The notes under the pieces are model-generated. The model was not told where the DNA came from. It made no database searches and saw only the letters and a program-made list of their open reading frames with translations. Shown here one piece after another: positions 36,890 to 45,392 of a stretch of 64,000 nt of DNA; the first letter of the stretch is position 1; every line of letters starts with the position of its first letter. The translations under genes and the position numbers were made by a program. This DNA is from Sporanaerobium hydrogeniformans (lineage in GTDB: Bacteria > Bacillota > Clostridia > Lachnospirales > Cellulosilyticaceae): assembly GCF_002735925.1 (NCBI RefSeq), contig NZ_PEDL01000001.1, positions 434,001 to 498,000 on the forward strand, written 5' to 3'.

Positions 36890-38575
36890 ATGAGACAATC
36901 CTATGAGATAGCGCAAGCGAGAAATTATATTTTACAAACGTTCGTAGATCCTACTATTTTAAAAGAACGCTATCCGAATCTATTAATTAGTGAAATCGCT
37001 CCTCAAATTGTAAATATAGAAGTTTTGCCAGGAGGAGAAGAATCATTTCAAGAATTACAGGTAAATGCTAGGTTTTTGACTATACCCCTTTTATTAGGAT
37101 TAAATGCAGATGGCGCATTAGCTGCATCTAATATTTCAGTGCTTCATAATTACCCTTATGGGGAATTAAGAGGAAGAGGAGTAATTATTGGTTTTGTAGA
37201 TACGGGAATCGACTATACGAATCCACTTTTTAAAGAAGCAAATAACACAACACGCATTGAAGCGATATGGGATCAAACCATAGAAGGCAGTCCACCTGAA
37301 GGCTTTCAATACGGTAGTGAATATTTAAGAGAAAAGATTAATGAGGCATTAGCTTCGCCTGACCCTTATACAGTTGTGCCTTCACGGGATGAAATTGGGC
37401 ATGGAACCTTTTTGGCAGGTGTAGCAGCAGGGAAGGATTCTACAGGGGAAGAGGATTATACAGGAGGTGCACCTGATGCCATTATTGTTATGGTAAAACT
37501 AAGACCTGCAAGAGCCTATTTGAGGAGATATTATCTAATAGATGATGAAGTAGTTGCATACCAGGAGGATGATTTAATAGCAGGCATTACTTATCTAGAA
37601 AATTTGGCTATTCGGGTGGGACGCCCTATAGTTTTTTGCATAGGAGTAGGAGGGAATTTTGGTGCTCACAATGGGAGAAATATAACGGAACAATATTTGG
37701 AAACGCTTTCTTTTTTTCAAGGGGGTATCATTGTTATAGCAGCAGGTAATGAAGCTAACAGTGGACATCATTACTCAGGAAAAGTGGAGAGTGGTGAAAG
37801 TCAGACTTTAGAGATTAATGTGGCAGAAGGTGAAAATGGAATTGTACTTTTTTTATGGTCTGCTGTTCCTAATAAAGTAACGATCTCCGTTAAAAGTCCT
37901 TTGGGGCAGGTGGTTGAAAAAATTCCAGCCATCCCTAATTTACAACAAACATATCGCTTTAATTTAGAAAAAACTGTTTTATCAGTAACCTATATTTATC
38001 CTGAACCTCAAACAGGAGGACAGCAAATTCGTATGTTTTTTGATGATCCTACACCAGGATTATGGAGCTTAACGGTATATGGTGAAAATGTGGTAGATGG
38101 GGTCTATAATATATGGCTACAACGGAATGGATTTATCTTACCAGATACACGTTTTTTACAGCCCGATCCTCAAATTACGGTGCAGATTCCTTGTACGAGT
38201 CGAAGTCCTATTGTAGCAGGAGGGTATGATTACGTAGATCAAAGTATTTATATTAGCTCAGGAAGAGGACCTACAACAGATAATATTATTAAGCCTGATT
38301 TAGTAGCACCTTGCGTTAATATTTTAGGACCAACACCAGGAGGGGGCTATACCACTTTTACAGGAACAAGTGCAGCAGCAGCTATTACGGCCTCAGCTTG
38401 TGCCCTTCTTATGCAATGGGCAGTAATCAATGGAAATTTAGTAGGTATAAATACACGGATAGCGCGTGCTATTTTGATTCGTGGGGCTACACGTACAAAA
38501 GGTGTTATTTATCCCAATTCTATTGAAGGATATGGAAAGCTTGATTTAAAAAATAGTATTGCTCAAGTGTATTAG
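36890..38575 (+). CDS. Csp-like subtilisin family serine protease (first of four)
   Basis: The true start is ATG 36890, 5 bases after AGAAGGAGG; the in-frame TTG at 36857 lies inside the preceding hairpin. The 561-residue S8 protease has a short prodomain (about 1-90). The triad is Asp104 (GFVDTGID), His171 (EIGHGTFLAG) and Ser494 (TGTSAAAA). The oxyanion Asn287 is in AAGNEANSGHH. A jelly-roll insert (about 300-435) between the oxyanion Asn and the Ser is typical of clostridial Csp proteins. The triad is intact, but GTSAAAA departs from the usual GTSMATP. Csp proteases activate the cortex hydrolase SleC in germinating spores, and sleC lies 12 kb downstream. Confidence 0.88.
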   Translation: MRQSYEIAQARNYILQTFVDPTILKERYPNLLISEIAPQIVNIEVLPGGEESFQELQVNARFLTIPLLLGLNADGALAASNISVLHNYPYGELRGRGVIIGFVDTGIDYTNPLFKEANNTTRIEAIWDQTIEGSPPEGFQYGSEYLREKINEALASPDPYTVVPSRDEIGHGTFLAGVAAGKDSTGEEDYTGGAPDAIIVMVKLRPARAYLRRYYLIDDEVVAYQEDDLIAGITYLENLAIRVGRPIVFCIGVGGNFGAHNGRNITEQYLETLSFFQGGIIVIAAGNEANSGHHYSGKVESGESQTLEINVAEGENGIVLFLWSAVPNKVTISVKSPLGQVVEKIPAIPNLQQTYRFNLEKTVLSVTYIYPEPQTGGQQIRMFFDDPTPGLWSLTVYGENVVDGVYNIWLQRNGFILPDTRFLQPDPQITVQIPCTSRSPIVAGGYDYVDQSIYISSGRGPTTDNIIKPDLVAPCVNILGPTPGGGYTTFTGTSAAAAITASACALLMQWAVINGNLVGINTRIARAILIRGATRTKGVIYPNSIEGYGKLDLKNSIAQVY

Positions 38576-38583
38576 GAGGACTT

Positions 38584-40926
38584 ATGAAAGTAATCATTGA
38601 ACATGCTTCTTATTATGAAAAAGAATGGTTAAGTCAGGTTAAGAATATTCATACCTTAGGCCACACTTATAAGTTAGCGCAATTAAGTGAAGAAGAATTA
38701 ATGCAGTTAAAAGAAAAGGCTGTTTATATAGAGCCTGCTTATTCTATACAATTAATAGGCAGGCAAGAAGCAGTACCAATAACACTTGCACAATCTCTCT
38801 TTATCATAGCCTATATAGGTACTAAGCAAAAGGCAAAAGTAGACGCATATTATGATTTGGAAACAGGTGAGTTACAAGTTGTTCGGACTTTACATTCCCT
38901 GAGAGAACCTCTTTTTATTAGTTGTTATAGTGAAACAGGGATAAGCGATGCAACTGCTTACTTATGTTGTGTTCAGACCTTAGTACATCTTGCAAGACAA
39001 CTTGGACGTCCTTTGCTAGTCTATACTGCTGTTAAAAGTATATTACCAGCGTATCAATACCGTAGTTTAGCCGCCAAAATCACCAATCATTTGCTTCAAC
39101 TGACGTGGGCAGTGGGAATAGCCTATGCGCCTTACAAACAGCAGCATGCTTACTATACGCCTACAAATAGGCTTTTTGAACCTTATGAAGAAGAAAGACT
39201 TTATGTAGAAGATAGCTTTAACCAAGCGATAGAACGCAGTGGGCATTTATTATTACAATATAGAAGTGCACAGAAAGTAAAAAAGAACTATTCTAGAGAA
39301 TACCTAAGAAAGAGTCAGGCTTTATACGAAGAGTTTTTTTATAAACAGCTTCCCCTTGAAGTACCTTTATACATACAGCTACGTAGTGAAAAGGTACAAG
39401 AAGCTTCTTATTATGAGGAGATGGGTTTTGGTGTTGTTCATTTTGAGGGACACCCTATAGCTTTATTGGGAGAAAAATCACGTTATGAGGATTTTAAACG
39501 TATCTTACAGCCTATGCTTACAATGCATTTTGAGATTTCTCTTGTAAATGAACTAAGACCTAGAAGGCAAACAGCTACCCTATCAGAGCTATATAAGGTA
39601 TTAGAAAAAAAGGGAATCTATAGCGGAGAAAATGTATATATTGGTCTTGTGACAACAGGTCAGGTGGAGGCGTATCATGAAGCCTTGAAGGATGAAACGG
39701 GAAAAAGCCGGCTTGTTTATTGGTGGCAGCAAGAAAAAGATGAGAAAGGAAATGAACTTACAAACCTTCAGATGACTAAAAGTAAGGAAGATACAACCTT
39801 TTTACTTGGTTTAGCTGGAGGAGATTCGAGTCAGTATGAGGGGGTAGCATCTAAAGCTAAGTTTATAGTAGCTCAAATTAAAGAAGCACCTATCTCACTA
39901 CAGACACTTTATGGAGGGCAGGTTGTAGCAGGGACCACTCAACTTATAGATGTTCTTATAGGGACACTTAAGCTCATAGAGTGGGCTCAAAAACAGGGAA
40001 AGCCGGTAGTAATTTGTCTACCTTTTGAAGGTCCCTTAACAGGTCATGGGGGAGAAAGTGAACTTGAAAGGTATTTGTCACGATTAGGGAGGCGTCTGGG
40101 ATGTACACTTATCGTTTCGGCAGGAGAAGAAGGGAACAAAAGACATCACCAATGTTTGCTAAGAGAAGGTGAGGTAGAAAATGAAGAAATAATAGAGGTT
40201 AAAAAGGTAGAACAATGTTTTTTAGGTTTCATCAAACAACAAGGGCTAAAACCTTTTAGTGTGCAACTGTGCTCAGAAGATGGTAGGAAGATACTGTTTA
40301 CAGCACTTGAAGAAGCTGGAGAAAAGAAACTAGGTGAAGGGATAAATTGTTTTAGTCAAGGCTTTCAAATAGATTATGAAAAAGGAGGGGGGCAATTACT
40401 TTTTCGTATTGAGAATCTTCCCGTAGGACGGTGGCGATTAAAAGTTAAACGGATAGAAGCTACTCCTTATCCCATTGAAATGTGGCTAAGTTCTCAAGCC
40501 TTTTCTCCCTTTGTTCGATTTGAAAAAGCAACTACTTTCCAAAGTTTAAATCCTTTGGCAGCTTCAGATAGTCTTTTAAGTGTGGGGGCTTATGTAACAT
40601 CAAGCAAGACTTTACTTGGAGAGTCAGGTAGAGCAAAAGAAAAAGAAGCAAAACCAGATGTAGTTGCACCAGGGACAGATGAAATTGCACCTTGCTTAGG
40701 AGGATGGGAAAAGGTAAGTGGGACTTTGGTCGCTATGGGATTGGTAGCAGGTGTTGTAGCAAGTTTATATAGTGGAAGGGATAAGAGATGGAATAGTATT
40801 TCTATGCGACAACAGCTGTTAGAGTGGCAGTGTATGTGGCAAGAAAAAACTTACCCACAATTAGGCTATGAGGGAGCTTTTTTAGAGAAAAATCAATTCA
40901 TTTCTCTTTTAAACACGCCTTTTTAG
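38584..40926 (+). CDS. Csp-family double pseudoprotease (two degenerate subtilisin modules fused)
   Basis: The 780-residue protein starts 8 bp after the previous stop with RBS AGGAGG. Its second half (about 255-780) follows the Csp layout: prodomain, then the Asp strand as GLVTTGQ (Asp replaced by Thr357), the His segment shortened to KEDTTFLLGLAGG with GHG deleted, oxyanion Asn replaced by Glu515 (SAGEEGN), and SGTLVAMG with Ser replaced by Leu715. The first half (1 to about 250) seems to be another eroded module: prodomain-like 1-57, then FIIAYIGT, LARQLGRPLLVYTAV, matching the ELGRPVAINISIG helix-strand of the active paralogue, and no Ser region. It cannot be a protease as written. A sensing or scaffolding role, as for CspA/CspC in C. 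difficile, is inferred. Confidence 0.82.
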   Translation: MKVIIEHASYYEKEWLSQVKNIHTLGHTYKLAQLSEEELMQLKEKAVYIEPAYSIQLIGRQEAVPITLAQSLFIIAYIGTKQKAKVDAYYDLETGELQVVRTLHSLREPLFISCYSETGISDATAYLCCVQTLVHLARQLGRPLLVYTAVKSILPAYQYRSLAAKITNHLLQLTWAVGIAYAPYKQQHAYYTPTNRLFEPYEEERLYVEDSFNQAIERSGHLLLQYRSAQKVKKNYSREYLRKSQALYEEFFYKQLPLEVPLYIQLRSEKVQEASYYEEMGFGVVHFEGHPIALLGEKSRYEDFKRILQPMLTMHFEISLVNELRPRRQTATLSELYKVLEKKGIYSGENVYIGLVTTGQVEAYHEALKDETGKSRLVYWWQQEKDEKGNELTNLQMTKSKEDTTFLLGLAGGDSSQYEGVASKAKFIVAQIKEAPISLQTLYGGQVVAGTTQLIDVLIGTLKLIEWAQKQGKPVVICLPFEGPLTGHGGESELERYLSRLGRRLGCTLIVSAGEEGNKRHHQCLLREGEVENEEIIEVKKVEQCFLGFIKQQGLKPFSVQLCSEDGRKILFTALEEAGEKKLGEGINCFSQGFQIDYEKGGGQLLFRIENLPVGRWRLKVKRIEATPYPIEMWLSSQAFSPFVRFEKATTFQSLNPLAASDSLLSVGAYVTSSKTLLGESGRAKEKEAKPDVVAPGTDEIAPCLGGWEKVSGTLVAMGLVAGVVASLYSGRDKRWNSISMRQQLLEWQCMWQEKTYPQLGYEGAFLEKNQFISLLNTPF

Positions 40927-40960
40927 TGTATAAGTACAGAGAAGAAAGAGAGGAAAGAAG

Positions 40961-42733
40961 ATGTATAGCAATAAGTTAAGCCCATCTGTTCAATTAGCAT
41001 TACGTTATGAAAATTTGTTGACTCCAGAAAGCCGTGCTATATTTCAGGATCCTGTGGAGCCTACTAAATGGCGTATCATAGCCGAATATATTGGGAATTT
41101 AGAAGAAGAAAAACAGAGCTTAAATTTAGATGTATTTTATTTAAATGAGAATTTTGCTCTTATAACCTTATTAAAACAAGATGTACCGGCTTTGTCCGAT
41201 GAAAGGAGTATTATTTACATTTCTTTTGCACAAGAATTAGCTTATATTGATCAATCCTTTAATCAAACATGCATGACGAATGTTATTGCGCCTATTGGAC
41301 GTTATAAGGTAACTGGAAAAGGGGTTTTAGTAGGGATCATTGACACAGGAATTGACTATAGTCATCCTGATTTTATAATGCCTAATGGGAAAAGTCGCAT
41401 TCGTTTCTTATGGGATCAAACGATAGTAGGGAGTCCTCCTCTAGGCTTTAGGAAAGGAACAGAATATACTAATGAAGAATTAAATATGGCTTTAGCACAA
41501 CCTGAAAAAGAAGAGCAGCTAGCCATCGTCCCCTCACAAGATACTATTGGTCATGGAACAGCCATGGCGGGTATCGCAGCAGGAAATGGAAGGGGGTCAG
41601 GGGGCAGAAATCGTGGGATGGCCATAGAGAGTGAACTTCTTATCGTTAAAATAGGACCAGAAGGGGGAGAATCAACTAGGCCGAATACAAGAGAGGTAAT
41701 GTTAGGGATTAAATATGTAATAGAAAAAGCTAAGGAGCTTAGTCAACCATTGGTCATTCTTTTAGGGATTGCTACAAATATAGGTGGGCATGATGGTGCA
41801 GTTTTAATAGAGCAGTATATTGCCGAAATGTCTTTAACGTGGCCTTGTAACTTTGTAGTAGGTACAGGGAATCAAGGCGATAAGGGTGGGCATGCTAGTG
41901 GAAGCATTAAAACGGGAGAGGAAAAGATTATTCAGCTTCTCATTGATAAGCCTAAGCCTTCTTATCAAATGGGGATATGGAAAGAATTTATTGATGAAAT
42001 GGGTATTATAATTGAGTCTCCTCAAGGTGAGCAAACTGAAATTTTAAGTATTCTTACACCGAATAGAGCCTTTTTTTTTGGAAATACAACGGTGTTAGTA
42101 AACATTTCAGAGCCACGTAACAATATTACAAAGCAAGTTATTTATATCGTTTTAGAAGCGCAAACACCAGAAGGAATTAACATAGGAGTATGGAATATTA
42201 GGCTGAGAGGCTTTAATGTTTTAAATGGAAGTTATAATGCGTGGGGAAGTATTAACAAGGATAGCTCAGACCGTACACGTTTTTTGATAGCAGATATTTC
42301 CACTACACTGACTATCCCTTCTACGACAGAAAGCATTACAAGTGTAGCAGCCTTTAATGCCAATAGCTTTCAATTGGCTCCTTTTTCGGGGCGAGGTTAT
42401 ACAGCAAATGGAAGAGTAAAACCTGATTTAAGTGCTCCAGGAGTAAATGTACTTACAGCATCTATTCAAAGAGACATTTTATATGAGCCTTTTTCAGGAA
42501 CGAGTGCCAGTGCAGCTTTTGTAGCAGGAGCCTATGCACTTCTTATGGAATACGGCATTATTCAGCTAGGATTACCTTATTTACATGGAGAGACACTTAA
42601 GAGCTATATGTTAGCTACAGCGCAACGACCTGAGTCTTACGGACCTTATCCTAATAAAGAATGGGGGTATGGTAGATTATGTGTAGAGGCTGCTTTAAAT
42701 CGAATTAATGAAATAAATACAAGTTCATTTTAA
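40961..42733 (+). CDS. Csp-like subtilisin family serine protease (third of four)
   Basis: The 590-residue protein has a prodomain of about 1-105, ending near QTCMTNV. The S8 catalytic domain carries Asp128 (GIIDTGID), His198 (DTIGHGTAMAG) and Ser515 (FSGTSASAA), with GTGNQGDKGGH at the oxyanion Asn. The jelly-roll insert lies between about 320 and 455. The triad is intact. The substitution pattern after the Ser (ASAA) differs from the canonical MATP. RBS AGAAAGAGAGG. It is 34 bp after the pseudoprotease gene and 12 bp before the fourth csp gene, clearly one operon. Confidence 0.88.
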   Translation: MYSNKLSPSVQLALRYENLLTPESRAIFQDPVEPTKWRIIAEYIGNLEEEKQSLNLDVFYLNENFALITLLKQDVPALSDERSIIYISFAQELAYIDQSFNQTCMTNVIAPIGRYKVTGKGVLVGIIDTGIDYSHPDFIMPNGKSRIRFLWDQTIVGSPPLGFRKGTEYTNEELNMALAQPEKEEQLAIVPSQDTIGHGTAMAGIAAGNGRGSGGRNRGMAIESELLIVKIGPEGGESTRPNTREVMLGIKYVIEKAKELSQPLVILLGIATNIGGHDGAVLIEQYIAEMSLTWPCNFVVGTGNQGDKGGHASGSIKTGEEKIIQLLIDKPKPSYQMGIWKEFIDEMGIIIESPQGEQTEILSILTPNRAFFFGNTTVLVNISEPRNNITKQVIYIVLEAQTPEGINIGVWNIRLRGFNVLNGSYNAWGSINKDSSDRTRFLIADISTTLTIPSTTESITSVAAFNANSFQLAPFSGRGYTANGRVKPDLSAPGVNVLTASIQRDILYEPFSGTSASAAFVAGAYALLMEYGIIQLGLPYLHGETLKSYMLATAQRPESYGPYPNKEWGYGRLCVEAALNRINEINTSSF

Positions 42734-42745
42734 GGAGGAAGAAAG

Positions 42746-44512
42746 GTGGAAAATAAAACTGATGCTACTCTACAAATATTAAGTATTGTTCCTAGAGAGG
42801 AATTAATAAGCAGTGGACAATATATACAATTATTAGGATTTGATAATCCTAATAACTGGCAAATTATTGTGAAATATAATGGGGATATTGAAAGGGTCGC
42901 ACAGGAGCAAGGAGGAACCGCTCAGCTTATCAATAGTCAATTTGCTTTGATGACACTTCCACCTGAAAATATAAAGAATTTATTAGGTTATACACAGGTA
43001 GAGTATATGGAAACGCCCAAGCGTATGGTGTTTACTACGACGACAAACATGCAAGAAAGTTGTATTACCACTGTTCAAAACAACCCACCTTATAACTTAA
43101 AAGGAGAAGGAGTTCTTTTGGGTATTATTGATTCAGGAATCCAGTATGCTCATCCTGATTTTCGTAATGCAGATGGTACGACACGTATCACTTCTATTTG
43201 GGATCAAAATATACCTGGTAATCCACCTAGGGGTTTTAAGATAGGAACAGAATATACCCGGGAACAAATTAATGAGGCATTAAGAGCACCCACACGTGAA
43301 GACCGTTTAAGAATTGTACCTAGTGAAGATACAAATGGGCATGGAACACACGTAGCAGGTATTGCAGGAGGGAATGGGAGAGGTTCTAATGGGCAGATAA
43401 TAGGAGCTGCACCAGCCTCAGAATTTATAATTGTTAAATTAGGTCAACCAGGAAATGAAGATTTTGTACGTAATTCAGAAATTATGTTAGGAGTTAAATA
43501 TGTAATTGAAAAGGCAATTGAACTAGGTAGACCGGTTGCTATTAATATTAGTATTGGCATGAATAGTGGTCCTCATGATGGACAGTCACTCATAGAACAG
43601 TATTTAGATGATGCAGCTACTTTATGGAAGACCAGTATTGTTGTAGGAACAGGAAATGAAGGCAATGCAAGGAGTCATACAATGGGGAGGGTACAACAAG
43701 GAAAAAGCATGGCCTTTCAATTTCAAATAGGACCTAATACTTTGTCATACAATGTATCTGTATGGAAAAGCTTTATTGATACTTTTGAGTTTGAAATCAT
43801 TGATCCAGCAGGTAGACGTACTCCACGCATTCCCTATGCACAAGGTCCTGTTCGCTACAGCTTATCTAGTACACAAGTTTATGCAACCTATGCAGGTCCT
43901 TCGCCTTTAAATGGTGATGAAGAATTTGTAGTGTTTTTAACGACATCTGATGGTAAGCCTATTGTAAGTGGGCCATGGTCTGTACTTATTTATGGCATAG
44001 AGGTAGTAGATGGGCTCTATAATGCATGGGGACCTACGGTAGAAACAGGAGGTCAAAATAGTTTTATGTTAGAGCCTATTGTAGAGACGACTTTAACGAC
44101 ACCATCTACTTCACGACTCGTTATTAGTGTAGGGGCTTATAATTCTGTTACTAATCAGCTAGCACCTTTTTCGGGGAGGGGTTTTGGGAGAAATGGCAGC
44201 GTCATTAAACCCGATTTGGTAGCACCAGGTGTAGAGATAATGGCTCCTAGTAATCAAGGAAGTGGTTATCGTACTTTATCAGGCACAAGTATGGCTACAC
44301 CTCATGTAACGGGAGGAGTAGCACTACTTATGGAATGGGGAATTGTAAAAAGAAATAATGTATTCCTTTATGGAGAAAATTTAAAAACCTATTTATTAAG
44401 AGGAGCAAATCGTCAAATTGCTGATGTAACCTTTCCAAGTCCAAACTGGGGGTATGGTAAGTTGTGTATAAGGGAAACCTTAGATTTATTAAGAAGACAG
44501 TTGCTATTATAA
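42746..44512 (+). CDS. Csp-like subtilisin family serine protease (fourth of four, most canonical)
   Basis: The 588-residue protein starts at GTG after AAGGAGGAAG. The prodomain (about 1-105) ends near ESCITTV. The triad is Asp129 (GIIDSGIQ), His199 (DTNGHGTHVAG) and Ser515 (LSGTSMATPHVTG), the last a textbook subtilisin motif. The oxyanion Asn lies in GTGNEGNARSH. The Csp insert domain (about 320-455) is present. Of the four it is the best candidate for the protease that cleaves pro-SleC (CspB role), though which one does so cannot be settled from sequence. It ends the csp unit; the ABC genes start 142 bp later with their own RBS. Confidence 0.9.
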   Translation: MENKTDATLQILSIVPREELISSGQYIQLLGFDNPNNWQIIVKYNGDIERVAQEQGGTAQLINSQFALMTLPPENIKNLLGYTQVEYMETPKRMVFTTTTNMQESCITTVQNNPPYNLKGEGVLLGIIDSGIQYAHPDFRNADGTTRITSIWDQNIPGNPPRGFKIGTEYTREQINEALRAPTREDRLRIVPSEDTNGHGTHVAGIAGGNGRGSNGQIIGAAPASEFIIVKLGQPGNEDFVRNSEIMLGVKYVIEKAIELGRPVAINISIGMNSGPHDGQSLIEQYLDDAATLWKTSIVVGTGNEGNARSHTMGRVQQGKSMAFQFQIGPNTLSYNVSVWKSFIDTFEFEIIDPAGRRTPRIPYAQGPVRYSLSSTQVYATYAGPSPLNGDEEFVVFLTTSDGKPIVSGPWSVLIYGIEVVDGLYNAWGPTVETGGQNSFMLEPIVETTLTTPSTSRLVISVGAYNSVTNQLAPFSGRGFGRNGSVIKPDLVAPGVEIMAPSNQGSGYRTLSGTSMATPHVTGGVALLMEWGIVKRNNVFLYGENLKTYLLRGANRQIADVTFPSPNWGYGKLCIRETLDLLRRQLLL

Positions 44513-44654
44513 ATTAATAATTTCTCAATAATGAGCAATACAAAAGTAACATAATTGTAAGGGGGAGTTTATGGAAAAGGTAGGAAAAATATGCTATACT
44601 CAAAATGTTGAATTATGGTAAAAAAATGATAACAAATGAAAGGAGGTAAGGAGT

Positions 44655-45392
44655 TTGGATAATATTATAGAAATTAAAGGTTTAAGAAAAGTTTATCGTA
44701 TGGGACAAGAAAAAATTATAGCACTTGATCATATTGATTTAGAGATTGAAAAAGGAGAGATTTGCTGTCTTTTTGGAACCTCTGGGTCAGGAAAATCTAC
44801 CCTACTTAATATGTTAGCTGGGCTTGAAAAACCTACAAAAGGAATGGTTAAAATAAAAAACATCCCTGTAGAAAAGCTAAATGAAGAACAATTAGCTACG
44901 TTTAGACAAAAAAACATAGGGTTTGTTTTTCAATCCTATAATCTTATCCCTTCCTTAACCGCCCTAGAAAATGTGGCATTACCCCTTATTTTTCAAGGTG
45001 TAGCGAAAAAGGAACGTAATAAACGTGCTACAGAAATGTTAGAGGCAGTGGGATTAGGAAGCCGTATCAAACACAAACCAAAGGAAATGAGTGGGGGACA
45101 ACAGCAAAGAGTAAGTATTGCAAGAGCCTTTGTAAGTCGCCCTAAAATTTTATTTGCAGATGAACCAACAGGAAATTTAGACACACATACTACACTAGAG
45201 GTAATGGAAATTATTACTTCTATTGCGAGGGAATTTGATCAAACACTCATTATTGTGTCCCATGATCCAGAAATAGCGAACTATGCACACAAAATTATCA
45301 CCATAAAAGATGGGAACATCTATCGTATAGAAAAAAATACAGACAAGGGGAAGGAAATAATCTATGAACAAAAAGAAGAAATGGCTAAATAA
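44655..45392 (+). CDS. ABC transporter ATP-binding protein (LolD/MacB type)
   Basis: The 245-residue ATPase starts at TTG, 8 bases after AGGAGG. Walker A is GTSGSGKST (41-49), the Q-loop is FQSYNL, the signature is MSGGQQQRVS and Walker B ILFADEPTGNLD. The type is that of LolD/MacB/FtsE exporters. Its 3' end overlaps the next gene by 29 bases. It powers the permease at 47.7 kb. Confidence 0.93.
   Translation: MDNIIEIKGLRKVYRMGQEKIIALDHIDLEIEKGEICCLFGTSGSGKSTLLNMLAGLEKPTKGMVKIKNIPVEKLNEEQLATFRQKNIGFVFQSYNLIPSLTALENVALPLIFQGVAKKERNKRATEMLEAVGLGSRIKHKPKEMSGGQQQRVSIARAFVSRPKILFADEPTGNLDTHTTLEVMEIITSIAREFDQTLIIVSHDPEIANYAHKIITIKDGNIYRIEKNTDKGKEIIYEQKEEMAK

Noticed and set aside
44571-44621. 16-codon ORF with a GGGGGAG site ahead of the ABC operon, as a leader peptide
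   Set aside because: No run of regulatory codons and no attenuator hairpin follow; the -10-like TATACT inside it suggests promoter DNA instead.
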